NCBI GenBank assembly: GCA_026874595.1
Contig: CM049311.1
Span: 68,020,453-68,084,452, forward strand
Source of the DNA: Sipunculus nudus
Taxonomy: Eukaryota; Annelida; Sipuncula; Golfingiida; Sipunculidae
Length of the DNA: 64,000 nucleotides
Direction: 5' to 3'
A program made the position numbers and the translations under genes. A model generated the notes under the pieces. The model made no database searches, was not told where the DNA came from, and saw only the letters and a list, made by a program, of their open reading frames with translations. Shown here one piece after another: positions 1 through 12,740 of this stretch; the stretch's first letter is position 1, and every line of letters begins with the position of its first letter.

Positions 1-1100
1 AATAAAGTTTAAAACAAAAGCATTCAGAGTGGTTGTACTCCAAAGAGTGTCAACCACTCCCACAAGACAAACATGTTCTTTTTTCAACTGAAGTGAAGTG
101 AAGAATTAAATAATTCAAAACCAATCCTGTGCCTAGGCTGAAGCACACCAGTTGTTTCTAATAAGAAGTTAAGACTGTAGACACTATATGAATAACTAAC
201 AAGAGCACCACTAATATGCATAATACATCCGTGATGTATCTGGTTACCTCTGACCTCATTAAATATGTCTGAATTTTAATGAGAAGGTAATTCAGGTGAT
301 AAATTGTATACCAAAGGATTCCAAATTCCATAGGACTTTTGTTAAGGTGGCAGGACTGGTCCCCCCACCTGACCTGACTTTGTTTCAGTTTTTTCTTTGC
401 ATTGAACAATCTAACGCTTTAATACCCCCTAAAGTATACATTTTCTGAAAGCTAAGAAAATTCTCTATAGTTTGGTGATAGTGTACTTTGTTTCTGAGGA
501 ACAGGTTTGAATTTGTAAAAATTTTAATCTAATTTTAATATTTAACAAAAAACCGTTTATTCCAGCACAACTAAAGCAGATACAGAAAATCTTCTTTAAA
601 AAATCGAGAATTTAGATAATAATCCCTAGGCGTTTTTTTGTTTAGTGAGTTAAGTTTAAAAATTACGATTTTACAGAGTATTTTATTTTATTTCACAAAT
701 CATTTAATTTTTTACTTTTACCCTAATAAAATCCTTCAAATTAAGTATAGGTGTAAAATAAAAGAGCTTTTTAGAAGACATATTAACAATTACATATATC
801 AAAGATGGTATGTTTCGGACGAGTACTTAATGAAAAACAATGCTCTAAAGATAAGGTGTTCATGTGAAATGATGTTTCGAGAAAATGGCCAAAAACTATA
901 TTCGTAGAGATAATTTGTCCTACACACGTAACTAACCACAACTTCATGTTGACAGTCACATGAATTTGGTCAAGACGGTGGTTCTTATCAAACCATGCTA
1001 TCATAACATGGATTAATTGAATATTTTGCTTTAAAAACGTATTAAAACGATAAAAGTTTGACCTGTCACACCAGCGACTTGTCAAACACCATGTGCATGG
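1..1100. other. AT-rich non-coding stretch, no gene seen
   Basis: No reading frame here shows convincing codon structure; the short open frames are low-complexity AT-rich translations. At about 228-330 lies one divergent unit of a dispersed repeat that recurs at 2.54, 2.69 and 6.65 kb (core: a CCTCTGACCT motif followed by attaaatatg). It may be the interior of a minus-strand gene whose first exon would be at 1.86 kb, which is inference. Confidence 0.5.
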
Positions 1101-1568
1101 ACTTCAGTAGGCGGAGCTTACAGTTTTGGCCGAGTGCCAAGGTGCACTTTGCACCCGACAACCGGGACCCACGGCTGAACAGGAGCATAGCCGGGCCTAA
1201 TAGGTAACCGCGTGTTTACACAGGAACAAGGGGAACGGGATCTATGGCCATTCAAGGAGAACGAAGATTGATTTACTTTTCACGGTTTACATACATTATA
1301 ATGATCATACAAATCTCGCATACACATACAAGTCATATGTGAAATTTGAACTTATTGTTTATTGGAGGGTTGAATAGGAAGACGATGTTTTGTAACATTC
1401 ATACATCATGCACACAAATTCAAGTCACAGAAGGAGCCCGATTATCTTATAAGAAGGTTTATTTACATGGAATCTGTAAATGGTAACAAATTTAACAATC
1501 AGCGTAGTGATAACTGACCTTGTGATAACTGTTTGTATAGTAATTAGGGTCCATTAGTAATGAGTCAC

Positions 1569-1859
1569 TTAGTTCTTTCTGGTTGAATGCACATATCCGA
1601 AGGTGCACCAAAATGAAATAGATCTTGTTACAATAGCGGCTGACAATAGCGCATTTGGTTGATAACACTGCCAAAGTCGACAGGTGTCGGCCATCGGTTT
1701 TCCTTCATGCGTAAAAGTAGAGAAGCCGTCATCTGACGATTCATCGTCGCTGGCAATCAGTTTGATCACGGAAGTAGGTTCGGCCCACTGAGACTTCTTG
1801 ATATCATTCAACTGTTGCAGTTTTTCAAGTGGCATTCGGGATTTGCGTCGTCGGCCCAT
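1569..1859 (-). CDS. candidate first coding exon of an unidentified gene
   Basis: An open frame runs on the minus strand from an ATG at 1859 to a stop at 1569-1571. The ATG sits in a strong Kozak context (A at -3, G at +4). The frame extends further upstream to an ATG at 2045, but the upstream part is hydrophobic, AT-driven and less gene-like. The predicted N-terminus is basic (MGRRRKSRMP), then helical and hydrophilic (LEKLQQLNDIKKSQW), then an acidic serine patch (SDDESSDDG), a composition typical of nuclear or intrinsically disordered proteins. The unspliced frame gives 96 residues; the last third is less convincing, so a splice donor may lie inside it, but no strong GTAAGT-type donor is present before the stop. 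I do not recognise the family. Two CCAAT boxes lie upstream on the same strand. A lineage-specific or spurious frame remains possible. Confidence 0.45.
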   Translation of the reverse strand: MGRRRKSRMPLEKLQQLNDIKKSQWAEPTSVIKLIASDDESSDDGFSTFTHEGKPMADTCRLWQCYQPNALLSAAIVTRSISFWCTFGYVHSTRKN

Positions 1860-2089
1860 CGTAGTTTCATCTGATATTGGCGTAATATTTATTTGTTGCG
1901 GTGTTGACAGTATGAATATCATACACGTTATAGTAGGGATATGAAGCAGCTTATTATAAAGTAATTTTACGTATCTGTCGATAAGCTCAGGATATAGCAG
2001 AAATAACATGATGTCAAGTGAAAAATTTGTGTTTTGGCGTAACATACCCGAAAAAAAGACAGAAAGGCCAAATACACTAACAGATCATT

Positions 2090-2400
2090 CACAAGGACGG
2101 GTTTGTTTGCACACTAATTAGCTAGAGTTAGGGTTGCTCTCCAAAGCTTATCAGTTGTATGCTCAGCTAATTAGATTGGGCTATCAAACGTCGACAGTCA
2201 GTTCTTGCCACCTCGTGCACGGAGGTACTTGGCCCATGCATTAATTAAACACTTGCACCTCGCGATTGGCTGAATAACCCAGGTGAGGGCTGGAGGCAGA
2301 GTGATTGACAGGCCTGTGGCAGGGCTGGAGTTAGTTTACAAACACCCTGTCAACACATCTTGGTGTTTACTGAATAGAAATAACCCTTTTCCACAAAATG
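2090..2400 (-). promoter_or_regulatory. candidate promoter upstream of the 1.86-kb exon
   Basis: Relative to the minus strand this interval lies 230-540 bp upstream of the candidate ATG at 1859. It contains two CCAAT boxes in minus orientation (2175-2179 and 2265-2269, 90 bp apart), the second flanked by CpGs, and it is richer in GC than its surroundings. No convincing TATA box was found. The call rests on position and CCAAT boxes only. Confidence 0.3.
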
Positions 2401-2519
2401 TAACCGGCGACCCAAAATGGGCTCAGCTGCATTAGATCCGCCCAGTATTCAATATTATGTATACCTTTTATTGAAAAAACACCAATTTTTAGGATTTTGA
2501 CCAGTCCTGCTACCTTAAG

Positions 2520-2800
2520 TCACCAAGGTGCCTCCAAAGTGTGGTGACCTCTGACCCTATTAAATATGCATGGATTTCTCCTGGAAATCAAGCTTAGGTG
2601 AGCTATTTTATTGATGTATGTTTCTCATGAGTTTTATCAAAATCCTTAATTCATATTCTTCGTAATTTATCACAGCGACACCACAAAGTAGCCTAGTGAC
2701 CTGCGACCTTATTAAATATGCATGGATGTTGCCCATGATGGAACCAGGGCATGATAATCTTTGGTTAATAGTTCTAGTGAGTTTCATGAAAATTAATCAA
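2520..2800 (+). repeat. two tandem units of a dispersed ~155-bp repeat
   Basis: Units starting near 2540 and 2694 share gtgacct-x-tgacc followed by tattaaatatgcatggat, and end in a degenerate gagttt-atgaaaat segment. Related single units lie near 240 and 6650, all in plus orientation. The repeated direct TGACC half-sites resemble the cores of the larger arrays in this window. Confidence 0.6.
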
Positions 2801-2829
2801 AGTATACCATACTCCTGTCATATGACAGG

Positions 2830-4535
2830 CATATATAAAATGATTGGTATTTAAATTATCAATTCCTTTATCCAGAAGTGGTGTCTGGTGTTTAACTCAG
2901 TCTTCAATTTCAAATTCAAACTCTTTAACAAAGCAGTTTTCTGGTGATAGTAAGCTCATAAAAATTTGATATAAATATTAATTATATATAACAATACAGG
3001 TTGAATTGTTATCAGGGGTATAAGACATAACCTAAAGTGGTTTTATAGCACTAAACTACAGATCAGCCGAAGGCAAACTGCTGAAACCTGATAGTACTGG
3101 AGAGATTGGTGCCAATGCCTTTAACACAGGAAATGATATCTGGTTTCTTCATAGCTCTGTACATATGGGTGACAAAAAAAGTCAAAGAAAAAAATCACAG
3201 GGAATAAAGTCATAATTTTTGGTAAGAAATAAAAAGTCACAGCTATAGGTTTATTTGTGTAGGAAAAAGGTCACATATAAAAAACATACATTGGAGTACA
3301 TTAACATCATTCTTCATCATTCCTATCTTACTGTTACCTTGCACTCATTCATCAATAGACTGAGACACTAACAGGTCACAGACCAGTGGCGAAACATATG
3401 ACTAGATTGTACTGTGAGTAGGCTGAGTTAAAATACCAGTCCTAGCTATCTCTGTGACTCCCAGCCTGTCACCTGGACAGTTTATGGCAACCTCCCAGCA
3501 GGGTTCAAGGTAAAAAATACTCTAAGGAATTCTAGCTTAGCTCCTTAATAGCCTTCACAGGAAATGAACAGAAAACCATGACGCACACAGGCACAAGTTG
3601 AAATCAGTGACTTCACTGAGCACAACATACACGCTCTCAGAGGTTGCCTCAGTACATTAAAGTAAAAAGCTTAATCAAATAAAAATAGAAAATTGGAAAT
3701 TCTAATTCAAACTTGACTAATTCTGCCAAAAGTGTTTGATTGTTTTTGCTGAAAAATCTTCCATAAAACTATGCTTTCAAGAACTGCTTCATTTAATTGT
3801 CAAATATAGTTGAATTCATTTTCTTCTGTTTCTCTTCTTTATGCCTTTTTCTGTTCTAGCTAGTATCATATTTTCACCTTGTTCACCTGGAGCTACTTAC
3901 ATCAGCACCAGCAGCTGTTTTTACAGGACCACATGAAAGAAATATATAAATAAATACCACACTTCAAATGTCATGCCTAATTTTAACCACTCCCTCCTGC
4001 ATCATAATTTGTTCTGGCATTTCACAGCCTGCATATTCAAAATGCCAACCCTGATACTGATATGTTACTATGCTGAGAGTAATGAGAGAAATAGAGCAGT
4101 CAGACAAACATGTTTTTAATAATAACTTTTTTCTGTATCTCTGATTCCAGTCTGAACTTTTACTAGAACATTCAATAAACTCCTCCTTCAATGATTAACA
4201 ATCTGACAGTAATTTATTTGTGTAAGGCCATTCACCTGAATAGGGTTAACTGGAAACGTGAATGCCTAAATGCACCTGCATGTTTCAGACAAGTAATAAT
4301 CAAATACATATTCAATAATTCTATTTCCAAAATTAATGTTAATTATAACATTAATAATATTCACATAACTGTAAAAATTAATGATAATTATTACAGTAAT
4401 ATTATAATATTCTGTTCATATTAATAAAAATGTTACTTGTGAACTATGTATAACCATTCAGTGTTAAAATATTGAAAATGTGCCTATAAACATCTTTCAA
4501 ATGTCAATTACAATGCATAATATATTAGGAAATTA
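2830..4535. other. AT-rich non-coding DNA with one perfect short inverted repeat
   Basis: No gene was seen. The only sharp structure is an inverted repeat at 4332-4355 with perfect 10-bp arms (ATTAATGTTA / TAACATTAAT) around an ATTA loop. Confidence 0.5.
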
Positions 4536-4539
4536 GATC

Positions 4540-4735
4540 AGATCAGATTTTAATCTAGGCAGTTTTTAAACTTACTTAAGTGATAAAAGGCAGATTTTAA
4601 ACTTGCCTGGAGGATACCAGACAGATTTTAAACTTCCTTAGAGGAGATTAAAATACTGGCCTGCTCAATGGCCCAATCACAATTGAATCTCATCTAGGCG
4701 AATTTAAAATCTGCCTGGATTTAAAACTTATCTCT
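4540..4735. repeat. short element with inverted ends and internal direct repeats
   Basis: The left part carries three direct copies of a motif close to ggCAGATTTTAAACTT (near 4557, 4591 and 4620). The right end near 4697-4728 carries the same motif inverted (AAATCTGCCTGGATTTAAAAC-like), so the ends can pair. This fits a decayed MITE or foldback element. No target duplication could be defined. Confidence 0.45.
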
Positions 4736-5360
4736 GACACAGACATAAAAATACAGGCATACACTTCAACAAACTGAATGAGACTTCCAAGATGACTATA
4801 TTAAATCAGGTGCCCCACATGAGGGATTCACAGACACAAGAGGAGTAGTGGATGTCATCTTGTCAAAAACACAGAGGTTAAAAATACTGACTACTGGCAC
4901 ACAAGAAAGGGTAAGAAACCCAAAACCAATTACTGAGGCATTCCTTTTGGGAATCTGCACCTGCTTAATTCAATTACTGTCAGGTGTGAAATGTGACAGT
5001 TGTCACAACAACAGATAAAAACTGTGCACTAATGAGATGCTGAACATGTGACCATTTCCTCTGTGACTGTCCAAAAACACAAATGTCAGAAGAGACCACA
5101 GATATTTTATGAAATATTGAAATGTTGAATCATCCATGAAAATTTAATGTGTATATGCATATATGTGTGAACTGGCAGATGTATATATATTTGTACAGTG
5201 GATCAAGCAGGCCTTCCACAAAAAGATGGCGAAATGACGGCATTTTAGCCTGAATCCCTGACTTCACGCAGACCCTACACGTGAAAATCGCTCCTGTGAC
5301 CATTTTCACGCACATACGCTGACAGACACATGGAAACACACCAGTTACAAAATCAAACAA
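4736..5360. other. non-coding, nothing recognised
   Basis: No gene, repeat family or regulatory feature is supported here. A plus-oriented element begins at its right edge. Confidence 0.5.
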
Positions 5361-6560
5361 GATATTTCTTGGCACTGCAGGTGCCATAGTATTGCCAGAC
5401 AATTAATCCCCCCCCTTTAGGAATAGTCCCCCATCTTCAGCAGCATAAACTGACATTTAATAAGTGACTATGGTTTCTACTATCTATCATTTATCTACTA
5501 TTTATTCTACAAAAAAAGGGAAGGAAGATGGCGCTACCTGTCTGTTTTATGAGAAAACTTTCCACGATGAATTGTCGTGCCAAATTTCAGACAAATACCT
5601 TGAACCACTCCGGAGATATAAGCAATTTTCACCGAAAGCATATGTACAGATGGACACCACAGCAAAATGAATGCAGATTGCGCCACCAGTCTTATGTACC
5701 TGATGGAGGAGTCCAAGATCTATATTTATGCACAATTTCAGGTCAATAGGGCAAACCACTGCTCAGAAATGGGCATTAATTTATTCTACAAAAAAAGGAA
5801 AGGTAGGTAGATGCCACCTGTCTGGTTTATGAGAAAACATTCAAAGACTGATGCCAATTTGATGGACATGCCAAATTTCAGACAAATACCTTTAACCACT
5901 CTGGAGATATAAGCAATTTTCACCAAAAACACATGAACAGATAGACGCCACAGCAAAATGATTGCAGATGGTGCCACCTGTCTTGAGTAAAAGATTGAGG
6001 AGTGCAAGATCTATGGATAGGCACAATTTCAGGCCAATCACTCCTCAGAAAAGGGCATTAATTTATTCTATAAAAACAGGAAGGTAGGTGGTGCCACCTG
6101 TCTGGTTTACGAGAAAAATTTCTGAGATGGATGGACATGTCAAATTTCAGACCAATACCTTAGACCACTCAGAGAAATGATCAATTTTCACTCAAAGCAC
6201 ATGTACAGATGGACGCCACACAAAAACGACTGCAGATGGCACCACCATTCTGTATACATGATGGAGGTATCCAAGATCAAAGTACATGCACAATTTCAGC
6301 CCAATCTGTCAATAAGTTTTAGACATATAATGCACACAGTACTGTCAAGTTGCAATAATGGGGTATTAAAAGGCACGAAAACAAGAGAAAGACAGAAGGT
6401 GGCGCCACCTGTCTTCCGCAAAAGACAAAGCTATCCAAGATCTTCGGTCAATTTGATTTTTGGACTAATGCATGCATCCCTTATTGAGATATTTATGATT
6501 TTGTGTGATTTTCACCATATATGGCAATATTCAAGGTCCAGGCCACTCTCATAGGAAAGG
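5361..6560 (+). mobile_element. HINE-like element, family II ends, mixed tandem core
   Basis: The 5' end (gatatttcttggcac) carries a GGCAC-tgca-GGTGCC hairpin, then CATAGTATTGCCAGAC and a C-run at 5408-5415; the same 5' end recurs at 36.33 kb. The core has about 2.5 units of a ~283-bp repeat (aatttattcta landmarks near 5498, 5779 and 6060), then switches near 6177 to a partial copy of the ~325-bp repeat found at 36.4-38.1 kb. Copies of the 12-bp palindrome lie at 6087-6098 (TG variant) and 6398-6409 (intact CG). No 3' hairpin was found, so the copy is probably truncated on the right. Small open frames in the array are shadows of the repeat period. Confidence 0.65.
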
Positions 6561-8150
6561 TTATGACCCCAATTAAAATATACACCATCCCATATGAGGA
6601 TCATATTCCTCGTAAGCTAATGTGGCCACTTACACCACAAAGAAAACTGGTAACCTCTGACTTTATTAAGTACATTGTATGCTTGTATATTGCCTAGAAT
6701 CAAACTCAGGTTAGATAATCTATTGGCAAGTAGTTAAATTGAGTTCCTTGAAAATTCCATCAAGCCTTGGTAACTAAAAGTTAATGGATGGACGTGGGTA
6801 TACCATAATATGTCTCATCTCAAACAGGCACATAATTACTGAAAAACAGTGAAGAGTTAACATAAAGAGGCTATTTAAAGAATCCTCAAAACACTTTGAT
6901 GAAAGAGCTCATTTATAATCTGTGGGGTGAATTTTATGATTTATTAATAATAAAGAGCAACCTTTGTAAACAATGCCACCATCTGTTTCTGATACAGCTG
7001 CTTTGATGGTTTCTGGTGTCCCCTGGTGGGTCTTATTCATAATGCTTTCCTCTTCTCCTCTGGGGTCCATCAAACACATAATTCTTGTAACCACACGAGA
7101 CTGGAGAAAATGGTACAAATGAGCACTTCCCAAGGTAATGATGGTAACTTAAGGGAGAAGTAACACTGTGTGGCATACAAAGAGACTGACTTAATGAAGG
7201 AAGTTCAACGAGCTTAGCCACTGGATACTGCTATAAACAACATGGTGTGTTTCGATTCTATGCATATCCTGTGCATACTGCCATAACCAGAGGTCTCCCT
7301 CTACTGATAAAACAAGCAAAAAGCCCTGTGTATCTTCCACTTGAATCAATACCATTGGAACCTTACTGCAGAACTAGAACTATGTACTACTGTCTTGAGG
7401 AATAAATATTATATAAATTTTATCAATGGAAAAAACATCCTGTACCCATGCCAGGAGGGTATATGCATTCATCCCAGTTTGTGTGTGTGCTTGTGTGTTT
7501 GTTCACATCATAACTTGCGCAATTATGCACGGAATCTCATGAAACTCTCAGGGCACATTTTAGGAATTGGCCAATAAAGCATCAATTAGATTTTGGTATG
7601 GATCTGGCACATGATCTGGATTCAGGAACTTCAATAAAATATATTCACAAATGTACAGTCACCTATGCATGAATGAACCTGGGAATATGGGCGGAATGTG
7701 TGAATGCAAACAGTTTTGGGAGCATCCCTCTTCCCCACATGGTAGAGGCTTCTATTCATCAGAATTAATTAAGATTTTTAGTTTAGAATGATGTATCATT
7801 ATCAATATTTATAACATATATTATACATATATAGATATATTCATCATCAACGAATAACCACTCTCCCAAAAATGGCACCCACATGAGGCAAGTATTAACA
7901 GAGCCAGTTACACATCACACCAATGGATTAAAATTACATATGGCATACATAACAGGGACATAGCAGACATTAACGTACCACATGCACATGTATGGGTTTA
8001 AAACACTACACTTTTTAAGATATTTTCTATTATAACTGTTTAATTTTCCTCATTTTTATAATACAAAGTATAAATAAACATGTTCACAAAAAATTTACTT
8101 TTGATGATTTTCCTGGTATTATGCCTTACAGGTTTCATCTCACAGGTATA
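6561..8150. other. non-coding DNA with one dispersed repeat unit
   Basis: A single unit of the ~155-bp TGACC-type repeat lies near 6648-6770. The rest (short GT runs near 7480, AT-rich DNA near 7790-7850) holds no gene or recognisable element. Confidence 0.5.
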
Positions 8151-10770
8151 ACAAGGGACCTATGGGTCACGACGCTCAGCTGTTATATATGATAAAAAAA
8201 TATTATTTAGAAATGAGACACATGCTGGTTTTGTGTGGTAATAAATATAAGCTGTATTATGAGTTGTTGTTTAGCTTATGTATGATTTTGATAGTACCTT
8301 TGGAGACAGGGAAGAGGATTGATTTCATTTATTTTATTAACAAATGGAGTACTACTGTCACACAGATTTTGACTTGGCCATATAACTTATAAGCAGAACA
8401 TATAATATAAGAGTTTAACTATTTATTAAAAAAATTACAAATATTGTCCCAAATATAATTTTTATTAAAAATAATAAGAGAATCATATGATTTTTTAAAA
8501 TGAAATATAACTGATATGATTATTAAAATAATATTAAAGAATATATTCATGAATGCATTCATGAATACATTTTGAAAGTATTTGCACGAGTATTCAAATA
8601 CTTTCATTTTTACCTGAATTCCCATTCTTTATGCAAGAAATTTTATAATGGAGTACATAATCATATTCGTATTTAAATACAATTACAAAGTATTCACACC
8701 ATGTCTGGTATTTATTCAGTTTTCACCAAAGAATGATGTTGAAAATCCAGAATATACAAAATTCACACATTTAAATAATGATCATAAGTACCTGGTTTTA
8801 TGGCTTTTATTTATATTAAAAAATAACTGTAAAAAATTCATTTTGGACTAATTTCACATCAATGTACATACTAGACACAGTAGGAATCTAGATTAATATT
8901 ATCAACTGCATCTTTGTCTATCATTAATTTCCTTCATATAATCCCTAATGATTAGTAATGAATAATATGATTTACTTCTTTATCATTAAAATTGAACTGA
9001 CAAATGCCATAGGTGACTGCATGGTGTTATTTGGAATATGTGACATTCTACCCATCGATACAAGATTCTTATATCATCAGTAACTGCAAGTTAATTTCCT
9101 GTTATTATAAACTAACAAATTCCTTTTCTATTTTTCTTTAATTTGTTATTAAAAAACAATAAAAATTTATTAATTTATTGTTTATTGTTATGTTGTTGGT
9201 TAAAACTACTAGATGAGTTGGGTTGGACACCTGGATCAACTGTGGCTGGCCATAAGCTGCCTGGATTCTTGCCTCAAGCTTGCATAATTTGATGAAAGGT
9301 CAACAAGGTCAACATACAGGTGACTCAAGAGGGGCTGGAGAGAGCCAAAGTCTGACAGGGTCTCATAAAAAACATTAATAAAAGCTACAATATCTGGCCA
9401 ATTTCTTTAAGCTTTCTAAACTAAAAAGCTGAAATCCTTATGCGTGCATGATATGAAAATTAGATCAACAGTGCTCATGGGAAACAAACGTGCCATGGTC
9501 ACAGTTGGGCAAAATTTAAGGTACTAATTTTATATTTATACTAATAACCTATAAAATTTGAAAAATTCAGAACTAATTTTGGGTATTCAATTGAATCTTG
9601 ATTAATTATAATGTTACATCCCTGACAAAAAAATCTCTAGCTTCAGCAATGCCCTTGTTAAGGGAGTAAATATATTTCTTGATTTTTTACAAAGTGCATT
9701 ATGTTTGGGCCCATAACTTAAAACAATTATGCAATATTGACATCATTCTGGCATGTGCATAGAGAATGAAAAATATGTATATTATTTATGATTAAAGTCA
9801 GATCAGTTGTTTTGATATTAGGCAGTCTTGAAGTGTAACAATGGGTTTTTAATGGAAAAATGAAGATTTCCATTAATATCTCGAAGGTATTAAGTCCTAG
9901 TGACCAAATTCTTGGCATGGTAGGGGATTTTGGAGACATCTAACTGTATGCCAAATTTAAGGAACTTAAAGCTGAAGCTGGGGAGCTGAGCTCTTGCAAA
10001 CTGCATAACACTAGCTTGATGTAAACAATATGTTACATGGTGCTTGAAAACTTGATTAAAATCTACAGTTTTTGATCAACTGGTTTCAAATTTTTGGTGT
10101 TAACAGTTGAAATGCTAACAAAAACATGCTGTGAAAATTAAATCCACAGTACTTACAGGAAAAAAACGTGCCATGGTCAAAGTTGGGCAAAATTTAAGGT
10201 ACCAATTTATTATTTTTATTAATATTTTAAAAATTTAAAAGATTTTCATCTAATTTTGGGTATACAATTTAATTTTTATAAATTAAAGTTATATTTCTGG
10301 AAAAAATGTCCATAGCTTTAACGTTTTTTGTGTTAAGTGATCAAATATCTTTCCTGATTTTTTACAAAATGCATTATGTTTGGGCCCATAACTTTTTTAA
10401 ATTAAATAATACAGACATAATTTCTGGCATGTACATAGGAACTATAAAGAGGAATATTTATGGTAAATATGAGGAAAAACAGATAAGTGGTTTTGATATT
10501 AGGCAGTCCTGAAGTGTGAAAATAGGTTTTAAATAAAAAATTGAGGTTTTTCCTTAATTTCTCAAAGGAATGAAGTCGCAAAGACCCAGTTTCCGGCTTG
10601 GTAGGAGACCTTGGGGACATCTAACATTATGCTGAATTTTGGATTCCTAGGTCTTACGGTTTAAAAACGTGCCACATCTACGGACGGACGGACGGACGGA
10701 CAGACGGACGGACGACGGACAATGGACCACGACTATAGCTCAGATGACTTATAGTCAGCTGAGCTAAAAA
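8151..10770 (+). mobile_element. HINE-like element, family I, copy a
   Basis: The 5' end is ACAAGGGACC followed by GCTCAGCTG at 8174-8182. The 3' end carries the exact inverse CAGCTGAGC at 10756-10764, then TAAAAA. The 3' hairpin spans 10736-10766: arms TAGCTCAG and CTGAGCTA, an inner GACT/AGTC stem and a TAT loop. A GACG tetranucleotide run (10680-10722) precedes it. The core has two tandem units of about 680 bp (gtgccatggtc landmarks at 9490 and 10168). A close second copy lies at 20360-23014 with different flanks, so the ends are well defined. No coding capacity was found. The layout matches non-autonomous Helentron-type elements; that class assignment is inference. Confidence 0.75.
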
Positions 10771-11640
10771 TCCTATTCTCAAAATCATTACAGTAGATAT
10801 TCACTTTTGGTCAACAAAATGACTGTGAAGGAATTTCATTTCATGAACATCCAATAAATCAGTGAAGAATGGGTCTCAGTTCCTAAAGGTGTCACATTAA
10901 TATTACAGCAGGCAGAAAATGCTGACATAAGAACATTCTGCAGGCTTAGACATGACATTTTCAAGAGGTGGTGATATTTCATGAAAAGCAATGCTTGAGG
11001 CTTTGGTGATCATGGGACAGAACTGGCACACAGTTGCTGGAAGCATTGGAAGGTTGTACCTAACAGCACACCTAACAGTGACCCAGCCTCAACATGCTGT
11101 TATGAAATGTGAAAAGTGGGTGCCAGCAAAAGCATCAGTCAAGTTTGATGGAGGGAACATGGCTTCCGCTTCTTCCCGGGAGAGTCATTTATTACCTGCC
11201 TTCTGGGTCTTTGGGGACCTTCAGTAAAAGTGAACATGATTCCAATGTTCTTATCGCGCCACTGGGAGAAGCCCTTATTACACGTAAAGTGGACTCCCGC
11301 CGTCCTACACGGTATCACCTGTGGTTAGTTAATGGCCTTTCTCTTCTGATAATGGGTAAAATACGGTCATCTGTGAGCCTGGTTTCTGTCCCTGACAGCT
11401 TACAATAAGTGAAAATCTTCTCCACCACCCTCCTTGCTGTCAGGGTTCTTTTCATTTGACAAACTGTGTCACTGCTTTATTATTAGGCCATTAATTGCTT
11501 TCTCATATCCTCTCTGAATCTGATACACTCAACAGAGGTTATGCTTTGCTAGTCTCTGTCTGTCTTGCGTGCAGTCTGTCTGTATATGTGCCCAAGGTAT
11601 CTCCAGGACTTTTAGGAAAATGTCTCATACTGTCATAGGT
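10771..11640. other. non-coding, nothing recognised
   Basis: The interval has somewhat higher GC than its surroundings (11000-11400). Overlapping 78- and 99-codon frames are present, but they lack a recognisable domain, splice context or regular composition, so I do not call a gene. Confidence 0.45.
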
Positions 11641-12740
11641 TCTGTATGCCTTTAGGTAGTGTATATGCCTCCAGAGGTGTGTGCCTTTAGGTACTGTAAT
11701 ATGTTGCTTTAGGTAGAGTGCACTGCTTGCTTTAGACTATCACCTTATGTAGAGTGTGCAGCCTTAAGGTGTGATACTTTGTGGCTTTTTGTAGAGTGTG
11801 CAGCCTTAAGGTGTGAAACTTTGTGGCTTCATGTAGAGTGTGCAGCCTTAAGGTGTGATACTTTGTGGCTTCATGTAGAGTGTGCAGCCTTAATGTGTGA
11901 TACTTTATGGCTTCATGTAGAGTATGCAGCCTTAAGGTGTGATACTTTGTGGTTTAATGTAGAGTGTGCAGCCTTAAGGTGTGATACTTTGTGGCTTTAT
12001 GTAAAGTGTGCAGCCTTAAGGTGTGATACTTTGTGGTTCTATATAGAGTGTGCAGCCTTAAGGTGTGATACTTTGTGGCTTCATGTAGAGTGTGCAGCCT
12101 TAAGGTTTGATACTTTGTGGCTTCATGTAGAGTGTGCAGTCTTAAGATGTGATACTTCATGGCTTTATGTAGAGTATGCAGCCTTAAGGTTTGATACTTT
12201 GTGGCTTCATGAAGAGTGTGCATGGCTATAGGTAGTGTGTGCCCTTAGGAAAATGAGCGAGAACATACAGTAAGTTTTGTCAATTCAGGTAGCTTATGGC
12301 CCATGCCTTTGTAAAGAGTGTGTTTGGCATAATTAGGAAGTGTGTGCCTTTATGTAGCATGTGCTTTAAAGTGGTTTGCATTTAGGTAGTGAGTGCCTTT
12401 AGGTACCATGTGCCTTTACGTAGACTGTGTCCTAAGGTATTGTGTGCATTATTATCCAGAAGGTATAATATGCCATAATGAAATAGTAGTATGTGGCTCC
12501 AGGCAGTGTGTGCCTGTTGCTAGTCTCTACCTTAAGGATGTGTGTGCCTGGCTTTCAGTGGTGGGTACCTTAAAGCAGTGAGTGCTGATTTTGGTAGTGT
12601 ATATCATATAAGCTGGTGCACCTTCAGGTGGTGAGTGCCTGAGGCTAGTGCACCTTTTGGTGATATGTACCAGCCTTCAAGTTGGTCGTGCCTTCAGGTG
12701 GTGTGGCTTATAATGACAGTAGTACAGGCCTAAATGTAGT
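11640..12740 (+). repeat. 42-bp minisatellite (about 11 units) with degenerate flanks
   Basis: Between about 11749 and 12222 a 42-bp unit (landmark gtagagtgtgcagccttaag; starts at 11749, 11791, 11833, 11875 and so on) is repeated about 11 times with few changes. Because 42 is a multiple of three, frames stay open on both strands (a 150-codon plus frame of LWLHVECAALRCDT repeats and an 89-codon minus frame). On both sides (11640-11749 and 12222-12740) a looser ~20-bp motif (gtagtgtgtgccttta) continues, which suggests the 42-bp unit arose as a dimer of an older short repeat. I see no reason to think it is translated. Confidence 0.85.

Noticed and set aside
11109-11408. 99-codon frame as a gene
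   Set aside because: No recognised domain, no splice or promoter signals, and it overlaps another frame of similar quality.
11779-12231. 150-codon open frame
   Set aside because: Entirely made of the 42-bp minisatellite; open frames on both strands follow from a unit length divisible by three.
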